Part shown: positions 1 to 6,164 of the stretch, one piece after another
Position numbering within the stretch: position 1 is the stretch's first letter
Layout of the letters: every line of letters begins with the position of its first letter
Assembly (NCBI GenBank): GCA_016872875.1
Contig: VGYW01000280.1
Coordinates: forward strand, 1 to 11,068
From: Planctomycetota bacterium
GTDB taxonomy: Bacteria; Planctomycetota; PUPC01; DSUN01
Reading direction: 5' to 3'
Length of the DNA stretch: 11,068 nucleotides
Translations under genes and position numbers: made by a program
Notes under the pieces: generated by a model
Databases searched by the model: none
What the model was told of the DNA's origin: nothing
What the model saw: only the letters and a program-made list of their open reading frames with translations

Positions 1-171
1 TGATCTGCGGGGCGGGTGCGGGCGCAGGCCGCTCGATCACCCTGGGCGTCCGCTCGATGATCTGAGGGGCAGGGGCGGGAGCGGGCCGCTCGATCACCCT
101 TGGCGTGCGCTCGACGATCTGAGGGACGGGAGCCGGCGCGGGGCGCTCGATCACCCTGGGCGTGCGCTCGA
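1..171 (-). repeat. 57-bp tandem repeat, three copies, inside the coding region
   Basis: Copies lie at 1-57, 58-114 and 115-171 and differ by a few substitutions. On the minus strand each encodes 19 residues of the form (V/I)ERTPRVIERPAPAPxPQI. The period is a multiple of three, so the frame is kept. The array continues to the window edge, so the true copy number is unknown. Confidence 0.9.
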
Positions 172-1933
172 CGACCTCGTTGCGGGGCCGGGCCGGCCGC
201 TCGACCGGGGTCGGGGCAGGCAGGGTCATGGTTTCGCGTCGGGGGATTATGGTCGGGACGAAGCTGGGGCTGGGCGTTCGGCTCGCGGAGTCATCGCCCC
301 GCTTGCCTGGCCGCGAGGGCTCGGGGTCGCGGGGGCGGGGCGGGTCGTCGCGCTCTCTTCGGGGCTTGGGGGGGTCGTCGTCCTGGCGGTTCTCCCGTTC
401 CCTGCGTGGCTTGGGCTGGGGGTCATCCTTCGGAGCGGGCGGCGCGGGAGGGGGCGGGGGCTGGGGAAGCGGGGCGACTGCGGGCGGTTCGGAGGGCGTC
501 GTGCCGCGCTCGCGGCGGGGCGGGCGCTCCGGCTTGTCGCGGTCACGCGGCTCGGGCTCGCTCTTCGGGGGTGCGATGCGCGGGGTATCTGAATCGTCTC
601 GGCCCGGCCGCCGCTCGGGCCTGGCGTGCTCCCACGGCTTCCCCACCGGGCTTGGCGTGGTGGGCTGAGGAATGGAAGGGGTAACTACCGGGGCGGTGCC
701 TGGCCGAATGTCCTGAGTGGGGATGTGGCGACGCTCTCCGTTGCGGCGGATGCCCCACTCGCTGGAGGCGCGCTCGATCAGCGGGCTGCGGTCGAGGTCA
801 CGGAGCTCGCGGCGGGCCTTGCCTGGGTCGCGCTGCCAGGTGGCGAGGTGGTCGGCGAAGCGCTCGCCCGTCCTGGTTCGGAACTGGCGGTCGGTCTCGC
901 GGACGTTTTCGGCGACGAGTTGGGCGTAGCGGCGCTGCTCGACGAGTCGCTCGGGGCTGAGCAGCTCCACCCGCCGCCGAGCCAGGCGGTCGAGCTCGCG
1001 GTCGTCCAGCCTGCGGGCGTCAACGGCGAAGTGCCGGCGATACCAGTCCCCGCGATACTCCGCAAGCAGCGGGCTGGCCACGCGGGACGGCCGGCACACG
1101 ACGATTGGATGGTGGTGGTAGTGGTGCGGGCGGTGGACCCAGTGGTGATGGTGGTGGTAGCAGGCGCGGCGGGTGTGCCAGCCCCACCAGAAGATCGGGT
1201 CAATCGAGACCCCGAACGGGTAGAAGCTCGCATAGTAGACGCCCATCGGGTAGTAGCACGGGCCGGAGTAATAGTAGTAGTAGGTGTACTGGTAGGGGTC
1301 GGCGATGTACTGGGTGGGCGGCGCGTACTGGATGGGGATGGCGGCCTCGGCGCCGAGGGCCGTGACCTGGACGTATTGCGCGTCGAAGACCTGTCCCGCG
1401 CCCGCCGAGAGGTGGACCTCCAGGACCCCGTCGTTCACGTGGTTCTCGGCGGGAAGGGTGAAGGTGGCCCTGGTCTCGTTGGCGGGGAGGAAGTAGGTGC
1501 TGCCGAAGAAGCCCGGCTCCTCGGCGGGACGCGCCCCCTCCTTGTTGGCCTCGGCGAACTGCTCCTCGATGGCCCGGTTGCGCACGAAGAGGAAGCCGGC
1601 GACCCGCTTGTCCGCTGCCGCCGCATCGGCGCGATAGGCGACCTCGATGGTGACGGCTCGTGCGGCGAGGGGCACCTGGAAGAAGTAGGCCGCCGTGGCC
1701 ACGGCCACGCGGGTGGCCTCCTGCTCGTCCGCGGCGTCCCAGGCGGCGAGGCGCAGCCCGCGCCTGAGGACGGTGCTCTCCGAGACCGCGGCGTCGCCTC
1801 GCACGAAGTACTCGCTCAGTTGCGCCGCGTAGCGGTACTCGGTGGAGAGGGTCGGCGCGGCCGCCGCCAGGCCCGCGGCCAGGGCGGCTGCCGCCGCCAC
1901 GATGCCCTTCAGTGAAACGGCCCAGGTCTTCAT
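1..1933 (-). CDS. Secreted Tyr/His-rich protein with long Pro/Arg-rich tail (3' end outside window)
   Basis: The open frame starts at ATG 1933, is preceded by a GGAGGA ribosome binding site seven bases upstream, and stays open for 644 codons to the left edge, so the C-terminus is missing. Residues 1-26 form a signal peptide (short basic start, Ala-rich core ending AAAA-P). Residues 30-195 look like an extracytoplasmic beta-rich domain. Residues 214-276 are very rich in Tyr, Trp and His, including a YYYYY run, HHHHH and HHYHHH. Residues 281-400 are charged and probably helical. From about 410 onward the chain is Pro/Arg/Asp/Glu-rich and looks disordered, with repeated PKPRRER and ending in 19-residue repeats. 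I do not recognise a named family. An envelope or metal-binding surface role is inference from composition. The gene is transcribed divergently from the prenyl synthase. Long plus-strand frames opposite it are shadows. Confidence 0.85.
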   Translation of the reverse strand, partial: MKTWAVSLKGIVAAAAALAAGLAAAAPTLSTEYRYAAQLSEYFVRGDAAVSESTVLRRGLRLAAWDAADEQEATRVAVATAAYFFQVPLAARAVTIEVAYRADAAAADKRVAGFLFVRNRAIEEQFAEANKEGARPAEEPGFFGSTYFLPANETRATFTLPAENHVNDGVLEVHLSAGAGQVFDAQYVQVTALGAEAAIPIQYAPPTQYIADPYQYTYYYYYSGPCYYPMGVYYASFYPFGVSIDPIFWWGWHTRRACYHHHHHWVHRPHHYHHHPIVVCRPSRVASPLLAEYRGDWYRRHFAVDARRLDDRELDRLARRRVELLSPERLVEQRRYAQLVAENVRETDRQFRTRTGERFADHLATWQRDPGKARRELRDLDRSPLIERASSEWGIRRNGERRHIPTQDIRPGTAPVVTPSIPQPTTPSPVGKPWEHARPERRPGRDDSDTPRIAPPKSEPEPRDRDKPERPPRRERGTTPSEPPAVAPLPQPPPPPAPPAPKDDPQPKPRRERENRQDDDPPKPRRERDDPPRPRDPEPSRPGKRGDDSASRTPSPSFVPTIIPRRETMTLPAPTPVERPARPRNEVVERTPRVIERPAPAPVPQIVERTPRVIERPAPAPAPQIIERTPRVIERPAPAPAPQI

Positions 1934-2024
1934 CTTGGCTTCCTCCAACGTCGCATCCCGGCTGAATGCTCGCTCTCCCACACTGTTAGACGGGCGAGCC
2001 GCCCCACTATTCACCCGTCCCCGC

Positions 2025-2099
2025 TCGTCCTCGTCCTCGTCCCTCGTCCTCGTCCTCGATTCTCTTGGTCGGCCGCGCCCCAGTCGAGGACGAGGACGA
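2025..2099. repeat. Inverted repeat A, TCGTCCTCG-type arms
   Basis: The arms at 2044-2059 and 2084-2099 are perfect 16-bp reverse complements (TCGTCCTCGTCCTCGA and its complement) around a 24-base loop. The left arm is preceded by a partial tandem copy at 2025-2043, giving a 19-base period. The element sits between divergent genes. A related element with the same core words is found at 4071-4160, so this looks like a dispersed repeat family or a shared hairpin, not chance. Confidence 0.8.
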
Positions 2100-2109
2100 T
2101 GTGGGGCAT

Positions 2110-2138
2110 TTGACACGACACGGCGGGGCTGATAACAT
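2110..2138 (+). promoter_or_regulatory. Predicted sigma70-type promoter for the prenyl synthase gene
   Basis: A perfect TTGACA at 2110-2115 is followed by a 17-base spacer and TAACAT at 2133-2138, which matches the -10 consensus at four of six positions. Transcription would start near 2145. This leaves a leader of about 40 bases to ATG 2185 and argues against any start codon upstream of the promoter. Confidence 0.6.
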
Positions 2139-2184
2139 CCCGTGGCGCAGGGGATCGGTGACCGTTTGCCTGAGATGGGGAGCG

Positions 2185-3066
2185 ATGGACGAGCTGTCGG
2201 TGTTCGACGACTTCAAGCGCCAGGTGCGCGAGGGGGTGGAGGCGGCCTTGGCCGCCCACTTCGCTGCGGTGGGCGACACGGCGGTGAGCCGTGTGGCCCG
2301 CTACGCGGCGCTCGGCGGCGGCCATCGCTGGCGGGCCGTGGCCACGATTGCGGCGGGACGCGTCTTCGGCGCCGACGCCCAAGCGGTCTGCATGCCGGGC
2401 GCCTGCGGCTCCGAGCTCGCCCACGCCGCATCCCTCCTCCTCGACGACCTGCCCTCGATGGACAACGCGACGGTGCGCCGCGGCAAGCCCTGCGCCCACC
2501 TCCTCTTCCCGCGCTGGGCGGTGGACATGGCCCCAGCCTTCCTCGTCAACCTCGGCTACCAGATAGCCCTCGACAATCCGCTCGCCTCCCCCGAGCGGCG
2601 CATCAGCGCGGCCCTCGAGCTCGCAAGGGCCGCATGCTCGATGTTCGAGGGGCAGGAGATGGATGTCACGCGGGCCGTGCAGGCGGGAGAGGAGGAGGTC
2701 TTGCTGCGCTGCTACCGGCTGAAGACCGGCGCCCTCTACGCCGCGAGCGCCAAGGCCGGAGCCATCCTCTGCGGGGCGAGTGCCGACGAAGCGGACCTCT
2801 TCTACGAGTGCGGCATGTGCCTCGGCCTCTCATACCAGTTCCTCGACGACACGGCGGACGTCCTCGGCGGCGTCGAGCGCGCGGGCAAGGAGACTGGGCT
2901 TGACGCCCAGAAGCTCACCGCGGTGGCCCTCTACGGCCTCGGCGGCGCGCGCGCCCGTGCCGCGGAGCTCGCCGAGCAGGCCCTGGCCATGCTCGCGCGC
3001 TTCGGCGCCGCCGCCGAGCTCTTCGCCTGCCTCATCCGCCGAGCCGACTGGTCCCGCCACTCCTGA
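2185..3066 (+). CDS. Short-chain polyprenyl diphosphate synthase (farnesyl/geranylgeranyl type)
   Basis: Predicted 293-residue soluble trans-isoprenyl diphosphate synthase, close to the usual length of bacterial farnesyl diphosphate synthases. It would add isopentenyl diphosphate to an allylic diphosphate to make C15-C20 chains. The first Asp-rich motif is DDLPSMDN at residues 87-94, followed by RRGKP (98-102). KTGAL lies at 180-184 and the second Asp-rich motif DDTAD at 221-225. The long DDxxxxD form of the first motif is typical of bacterial IspA-like enzymes. The usual GGKRLRP loop reads GGHRWRA (45-51), the His of LIHDD is Leu (86), and the segment after the second motif is about three residues short with KSTYP replaced by KLTAV. 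ATG 2185 fits the family N-terminus, although the GGGGAG just before it is only two bases away. An in-frame GTG at 2158 is possible. ATG 2065 is upstream of the promoter and unlikely. Product chain length cannot be read from the sequence. Confidence 0.88.
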   Translation: MDELSVFDDFKRQVREGVEAALAAHFAAVGDTAVSRVARYAALGGGHRWRAVATIAAGRVFGADAQAVCMPGACGSELAHAASLLLDDLPSMDNATVRRGKPCAHLLFPRWAVDMAPAFLVNLGYQIALDNPLASPERRISAALELARAACSMFEGQEMDVTRAVQAGEEEVLLRCYRLKTGALYAASAKAGAILCGASADEADLFYECGMCLGLSYQFLDDTADVLGGVERAGKETGLDAQKLTAVALYGLGGARARAAELAEQALAMLARFGAAAELFACLIRRADWSRHS

Positions 3067-3156
3067 GCGCGCAACGCGGCGTTCGACCGCTTCGCTGGGA
3101 CGCACAGTCCTTTCGCTCTTTCGGAGCTGGGCCGGCTGGTGAGAAACGCGGGCGGG

Positions 3157-3292
3157 TCACTTCGTGCCGCCCTCGTCGTCCGCGTCGTGAACGTCGGGCT
3201 TTTCGTCGGGCTTGGCCTGGGGGGGCTTCCTGATCTCCTTGATGCGGAGGCGGCCAGCCGAGGAGCAGCGCTGGCAGGGCTCTCATGGTCAT
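3157..3292 (-). pseudogene. Small coding-like stretch after the SGNH gene, frame broken or start missing
   Basis: Just past the SGNH hydrolase stop, ATG 3292 overlaps that stop (ATGA) and opens MTMRALPALLLGW, which looks like the start of a signal peptide but then reads into an Arg-rich shadow. In the next frame, 3282 to the TGA at 3159-3157, 41 codons have almost only G or C in third positions and encode a hydrophilic peptide with CQRC, RIKEIRKPP and a tail ending DDEGGTK. That frame has no ATG, GTG or TTG start. One reading is a short secreted protein whose frame was broken by an indel near 3250-3270; another is the tail of a decayed gene. No homolog recognised. Confidence 0.3.
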
Positions 3293-4026
3293 TTCTCCGC
3301 TGGCCGCTTGCCGAGGGCCTTCAGGATGCTCGCGGCCACCTGCTTGGCCAGCTCGATGTAGCCGGCCTTCATGAAGTGGACGTTTCTCTCGAGTTGGATG
3401 GCGTAGGGGTCGAGCCGATCGCTGGCGAAGGTGTAGAGGTCGTTGATCGCCACGCCGTGCTTGTCCATCACCCGCTTGGCGGCTGCGTTGTACTTCACCT
3501 CGTCGCCCTGCACGCGGCCCTGTGCGCCCTCGGGCACGGGCGTCGTCGCGGCCCAGATGAGCCGGGCGCCGGTCTTCTTCAGCCGCGTCACCAGCTCGTC
3601 GAGGTTCCTCTCGTACTCGCCGATGGGCACCTGCTGCTTGCCCTGGGCGACGGGGACGAGTCGCCCCTTCTCGTCCGCATACTTCAGGTCGTGGAGGCCC
3701 CAGTTGAAGTGGATGGCGTGCCACTTCCCCGTGCCGAGCCAGACGTCGAGCTCCTTCAACCCTGTGGTGGTTGGGCCGCAGTTGGTGGGCGGCCTGTGGA
3801 CGTTCGCCTTGCCCTTGAGGAGCGCGCGGACGGGCGCCGTGTAGCCGATGGAGATCGAGTCGCCGATCAGGAGCACGCGCGGCAGGGTCGGGTCGTCGGC
3901 CACCGGCTCGAAGGCTGGGTCAGATGCCCTCTTCGGCTTCTCCGCGGCGGCCTCCTCACCCAGCGCAGCGATGGCAAGAGCCAGCGCGAACGCCGCCAAA
4001 ACGCACTCAAGAGCGCGAGTATCCAT
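3289..4026 (-). CDS. Secreted SGNH/GDSL-family hydrolase
   Basis: Predicted 245-residue exported esterase or acylhydrolase of the SGNH superfamily. The start is ATG 4026, with AAAGGAG upstream at an eight-base spacing; a longer frame to 4119 runs into repeat B and has no such site. Residues 1-28 form a signal peptide. Block I is LLIGDSIS (52-59) with nucleophile Ser57. A Gly of block II fits NCGP (82-85). Block III-like FNWGLHD is at 107-113, where Asn108 could take part in the oxyanion hole. Block V is NVHF (215-218) with His217. The canonical DxxH acid is not at its usual place: position -3 from the His is Arg. The substrate is unknown; deacetylation of carbohydrates is common in such secreted enzymes, but that is inference. 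It lies convergent to the prenyl synthase and divergent from the sigma factor. Confidence 0.85.
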   Translation of the reverse strand: MDTRALECVLAAFALALAIAALGEEAAAEKPKRASDPAFEPVADDPTLPRVLLIGDSISIGYTAPVRALLKGKANVHRPPTNCGPTTTGLKELDVWLGTGKWHAIHFNWGLHDLKYADEKGRLVPVAQGKQQVPIGEYERNLDELVTRLKKTGARLIWAATTPVPEGAQGRVQGDEVKYNAAAKRVMDKHGVAINDLYTFASDRLDPYAIQLERNVHFMKAGYIELAKQVAASILKALGKRPAEK

Positions 4027-4242
4027 TCCGATTGCTCCTTTGACCTTGTGAAGCACCCTTTCTTCCGCAATCGTCCTCGTCCTTCGTCCTCGTGCTCGAC
4101 TCTTCTCACCCCAAGGCAAGGGAATCGAGGACGAGGGACGAGGACGAGGGACGAGGACGATAGCGAGAGTGAGTATAGCATCCGTGCACCCTTTTTGCTA
4201 CTCTGAGCGATATAGAGATGAGGGCCGCAAGGTGTGGAACGT
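4027..4242. other. Divergent intergenic region between SGNH gene and sigma factor
   Basis: The 216-bp gap holds the SGNH ribosome binding site, inverted repeat B (4071-4160), and an AT-richer stretch at 4170-4220 where the sigma-factor promoter probably lies. TATA-like words occur at 4174-4179 and 4211-4216, but neither has a convincing -35 partner at 16-18 bases. The word GCACCCTTT occurs twice, at 4053-4061 and 4186-4194, on either side of the repeat. Confidence 0.6.
4071..4160. repeat. Inverted repeat B, related to repeat A
   Basis: The left arm is 4071-4099 and the right arm is 4125-4160. They are reverse complements apart from two mismatches and one missing 7-base stretch. The right arm is itself a tandem repeat of CGAGGACGAGGGA with a 13-base period. 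The core words match repeat A at 2025-2099, and both elements sit between divergent genes about 2 kb apart. Confidence 0.8.
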
Positions 4243-4773
4243 ATGACCCGTGACGACTTGGCGGCGCTGGTGCGGATACATCAGGCGGAGGTGTACCGCT
4301 ACGTGCGCTACCTGGGCGCGGAGGCCCACGCCGCCGAGGACCTTGTGCAGGAGACGTTTCTCGCCGCGTTTCGCAGCGATGCCCCGCCTGAAGCGGCTGA
4401 CGTGCGGGGCGCCGCAGCCTGGCTGCGCGGCATCGCACGCAACCTCTTCCTGCGCTACTGCCGCTCGCGCAAGACGAGTCCCGTGAAGGTGGACAGCGCC
4501 CTCGTCGAGCGGGCGGAGGGGGTCTGGGCATCGGAGTTCCTGCGCGGCGGCGACGGCTTCGACTACGTCGAGGCCCTTCGGAAGTGCCTGGATGCCCTCT
4601 CGGAGAAGCAGCGCCACGTGCTCGACCTGCGTTACGCCCAGAAGAAGTCGCGCTCCGAGATGGCGCGCCTGTTGGAGATGAGCGAGGACGGCATCAAGTC
4701 GCTCCTGAGGCGCATCCGCGCCGCGCTGGCCGAGTGCGTCAGGAGGCGCCTCGCGTCGGAGGAGCCGGGATGA
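4243..4773 (+). CDS. ECF-type RNA polymerase sigma factor
   Basis: Predicted 176-residue extracytoplasmic-function sigma factor of the sigma70 family, which would direct RNA polymerase to a small set of promoters when released from its anti-sigma partner. Region 2 covers about residues 5-75, with EDLVQETFLAAFR at 32-44 and the WLRGIARN helix at 60-67. Region 4 covers 113-170, with LSEKQRHVLDLRY (119-131) and the DNA-recognition helix around MSEDGIKSLLRRIR (146-159). Regions 1 and 3 are absent, as expected for this group. ATG 4243 is chosen because AAGGTG lies eight bases upstream; an in-frame GTG at 4234 would add only three residues. The stop overlaps the start of the FecR-like gene by four bases (ATGA), so the two are translationally coupled and probably made in fixed ratio. 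Autoregulation is likely for such pairs but no target promoter motif was identified. Confidence 0.93.
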   Translation: MTRDDLAALVRIHQAEVYRYVRYLGAEAHAAEDLVQETFLAAFRSDAPPEAADVRGAAAWLRGIARNLFLRYCRSRKTSPVKVDSALVERAEGVWASEFLRGGDGFDYVEALRKCLDALSEKQRHVLDLRYAQKKSRSEMARLLEMSEDGIKSLLRRIRAALAECVRRRLASEEPG

Positions 4774-5690
4774 CCACGGACGACGACCTGGACAGGCTGG
4801 TTGATCTCCTCCTCAGCGAGGAGCTAGGCGGCGAGCGGCCGCCCGACCTGGCGGACAAGGTCCTCGCCAGGGCCTTCGGGCGCCGCCGCGGCGCGCTCTG
4901 GATTGCCGCGGCAGCCGCGGCAGTGCTTGTGGCAATTGGGCTGTGGGCGCTCCTCGCCCCCTCCTATCCGGAGCCCCTGGCATCTGGGTCGTACCTTGTT
5001 GTGGGTGGGGGGAAGGTGCGGCGTGGCTCGACGATCGTCAGGAGCGACGCCCCTGCGACTCTCACCCTCGGCGGCTACTGCCGCATCGAGCTCGACCCAC
5101 GCACCGCAGTGGTCATCGAGGGGCAGCCAAGGGCCGAACAGGTCTTCCTCGAACGCGGCGGCGTCGCGTGCAAGGTGGACAGTCAAGCCGGGACCTTCGC
5201 GGTCCGAACGGACGCCGGAACCGCCTCAGTGGCCGGAACTGAGTTCTGCGTGCAGTTGATCGAGGACGACGCGGCATCGGGGAAGCGCGTGCTGGTGCGC
5301 GTGGCGGCGGGCGCAGTGACGGTGAGCGGGGCGTGGGGCGAGAGCCGCCTGGCCGCGGGAGAGGAGAGGGTTTTCCCGGAGAAGGCGCCCGAGCCGGAGC
5401 CGCCCAGCAAGAAGCCGCCCGCGAGAGAGCTTGACGTCAGCCCCGCTGTGGGCACCCTGAAAAGCGTGGACGCGAAGGCGCGGACCATCGTTCTCACCGT
5501 AGGGGAGGGCGACGAAGCGCGGGGCCTGCCCATGAGGGTCTGCCCCCGCGCCGTCATCAGGCTCAACGGCAAGGATGCGACGCTCGCGGACGTAAGGCAC
5601 GGCGCGAAGGTGCGAGTCGTCTTCAACAAGGCCAAGAACGAGGAAAGGATCGCTGTCCGACTTGAGGTGGCCGGATGCGCCCCGCAGTGA
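4770..5690 (+). CDS. FecR-domain membrane protein, probable anti-sigma factor with added C-terminal domain
   Basis: Predicted 306-residue single-pass membrane protein. GGAGGAG lies five bases before ATG 4770. Residues 1-40 are cytoplasmic and charged and could bind the sigma factor. One transmembrane helix spans about 42-63. Residues 75-203 form a FecR-type domain: RRGSTIVRSD, then FLERGGVACKV, FAVRTDAGTASVAGTEFCVQ and a late AAGEERVF strand. A Pro/Lys/Glu-rich linker runs 204-222. Residues 228-306 form an extra domain that is about half identical to the product of the next gene (5785-6147), including KSV, ART, VLTVG, GDEA, VCP, GK, LAD and GAK. FecR proteins relay envelope signals to an ECF sigma factor; the domain order places both the FecR and extra domains outside the cytoplasm. 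The extra domain may sense or bind the same ligand as the small secreted protein. Confidence is high for FecR and the domain match, lower for the mechanism. Confidence 0.88.
   Translation: MTTDDDLDRLVDLLLSEELGGERPPDLADKVLARAFGRRRGALWIAAAAAAVLVAIGLWALLAPSYPEPLASGSYLVVGGGKVRRGSTIVRSDAPATLTLGGYCRIELDPRTAVVIEGQPRAEQVFLERGGVACKVDSQAGTFAVRTDAGTASVAGTEFCVQLIEDDAASGKRVLVRVAAGAVTVSGAWGESRLAAGEERVFPEKAPEPEPPSKKPPARELDVSPAVGTLKSVDAKARTIVLTVGEGDEARGLPMRVCPRAVIRLNGKDATLADVRHGAKVRVVFNKAKNEERIAVRLEVAGCAPQ
5451..5687 (+). other. C-terminal domain of the FecR protein, paralogous to the neighbouring small protein
   Basis: Codons 228-306 of the FecR-domain gene. An ungapped reading against residues 43 onward of the 5785-6147 product gives about 37 identities over roughly 75 positions, with most changes conservative (Lys/Arg, Val/Ile/Leu, Asp/Asn/Glu). 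Both copies end in a Gly-Cys near the C-terminus. The fold is probably a small beta barrel similar to DUF5666-type domains, which is inference from the strand pattern. Confidence 0.8.
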
Positions 5691-5784
5691 AAGGAGGTGA
5701 TGCCGGAGCCACCGAGCGAAGGGGCGGTTTCGCGCGTTCTGAGAGACAGACAAGAGGGCCGGACACGACAGGAGGACACGGAGA

Positions 5785-6147
5785 ATGTCGTATCGCAAAG
5801 GCGTGCTGATCGTTGTGGCCGTGGCGACAATCCTCTGGCTTCTGGCGCCCGTGGGCATGGCCAACTGCGGCAATTGCCCAGGCGACAAGCCGAAGACGCC
5901 GACCGTGGACGGCGCGGTGAAGAGCGTGAACGCCGAGGCCAGGACGCTCGTCCTCACGGTGGGGAGCGGGGACGAGGCGAAGGACGTGACGATGAAGGTC
6001 TGCCCCAAGGCCAAGATCTGCGTGGATGGCAAGGAGGCGAAGCTGGCCGACATCAAGGCCGGGGCTAAGGCCAAGGTCGGCCACGTCAAGACCGATAGCG
6101 GCGACCTCGTCGCCGTCAGCATCACCGTCGGCGAGGGTTGCCACTGA
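5785..6147 (+). CDS. Small secreted Cys-containing protein, stand-alone copy of the FecR C-terminal domain
   Basis: Predicted 120-residue exported protein. AGGAGG at 5770-5775 precedes ATG 5785 by nine bases. Residues 1-26 form a signal peptide with a hydrophobic core and likely cleavage after GMA. The mature protein opens with NCGNCPG (a CxxC at 28 and 31), and residues 43-119 match the C-terminal domain of the upstream FecR-like protein at about 50 percent identity. It has three more Cys at 73, 79 and 119; positions 73 and 119 correspond to Cys in the FecR domain, while the CxxC and Cys79 are unique to this copy. The CxxC is not a good lipobox because Asn precedes the first Cys. The Cys set could bind metal or form disulfides. 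The gene is 94 bases downstream of the FecR-like gene in the same direction, so it is probably in the same operon. No named family recognised. Confidence 0.85.
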   Translation: MSYRKGVLIVVAVATILWLLAPVGMANCGNCPGDKPKTPTVDGAVKSVNAEARTLVLTVGSGDEAKDVTMKVCPKAKICVDGKEAKLADIKAGAKAKVGHVKTDSGDLVAVSITVGEGCH

Positions 6148-6164
6148 CCCGCCGGCCGAGTCCC

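Larger units (their letters stand above)
1934..2184. other. Divergent intergenic region
   Basis: This is the 251-bp gap between two divergently transcribed genes. It carries the ribosome binding site of the minus-strand gene next to 1933, inverted repeat A (2025-2099) and a sigma70-like promoter for the plus-strand gene (2110-2138). I found no convincing promoter pair for the minus-strand gene. Confidence 0.7.

Noticed and set aside
1..171. CRISPR-like array at the left edge
   Set aside because: The 57-bp units are contiguous without unique spacers and keep a reading frame, so this is a coding tandem repeat.
626..1915. Long plus-strand open frame of 429 codons
   Set aside because: It lies opposite the minus-strand secreted protein, which has a signal peptide, a good ribosome binding site and sensible composition. 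Long antisense frames are common in GC-rich coding DNA.
2065..2184. Extended N-terminus for the prenyl synthase from ATG 2065
   Set aside because: It would translate part of repeat A and the sigma70-like promoter, and adds residues that do not fit the family. ATG 2185 matches the usual N-terminus.
3139..4206. Plus-strand open frame of 355 codons
   Set aside because: It covers the SGNH hydrolase on the opposite strand and crosses repeat B, with low-complexity translation; it is a shadow.
4174..4216. TATA-like words as promoter for the sigma factor
   Set aside because: TATAGC and TATAGA are present, but neither has a -35 box at suitable spacing, so no promoter is called.
5691..6068. Near-perfect AAGGAGG followed by GTG and ATG at 5697-5702
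   Set aside because: Spacing to the ATG is only two bases, and the frame runs out of phase through the well-supported small secreted gene with an Arg-rich shadow translation. A short leader peptide cannot be excluded, but there is no positive evidence.
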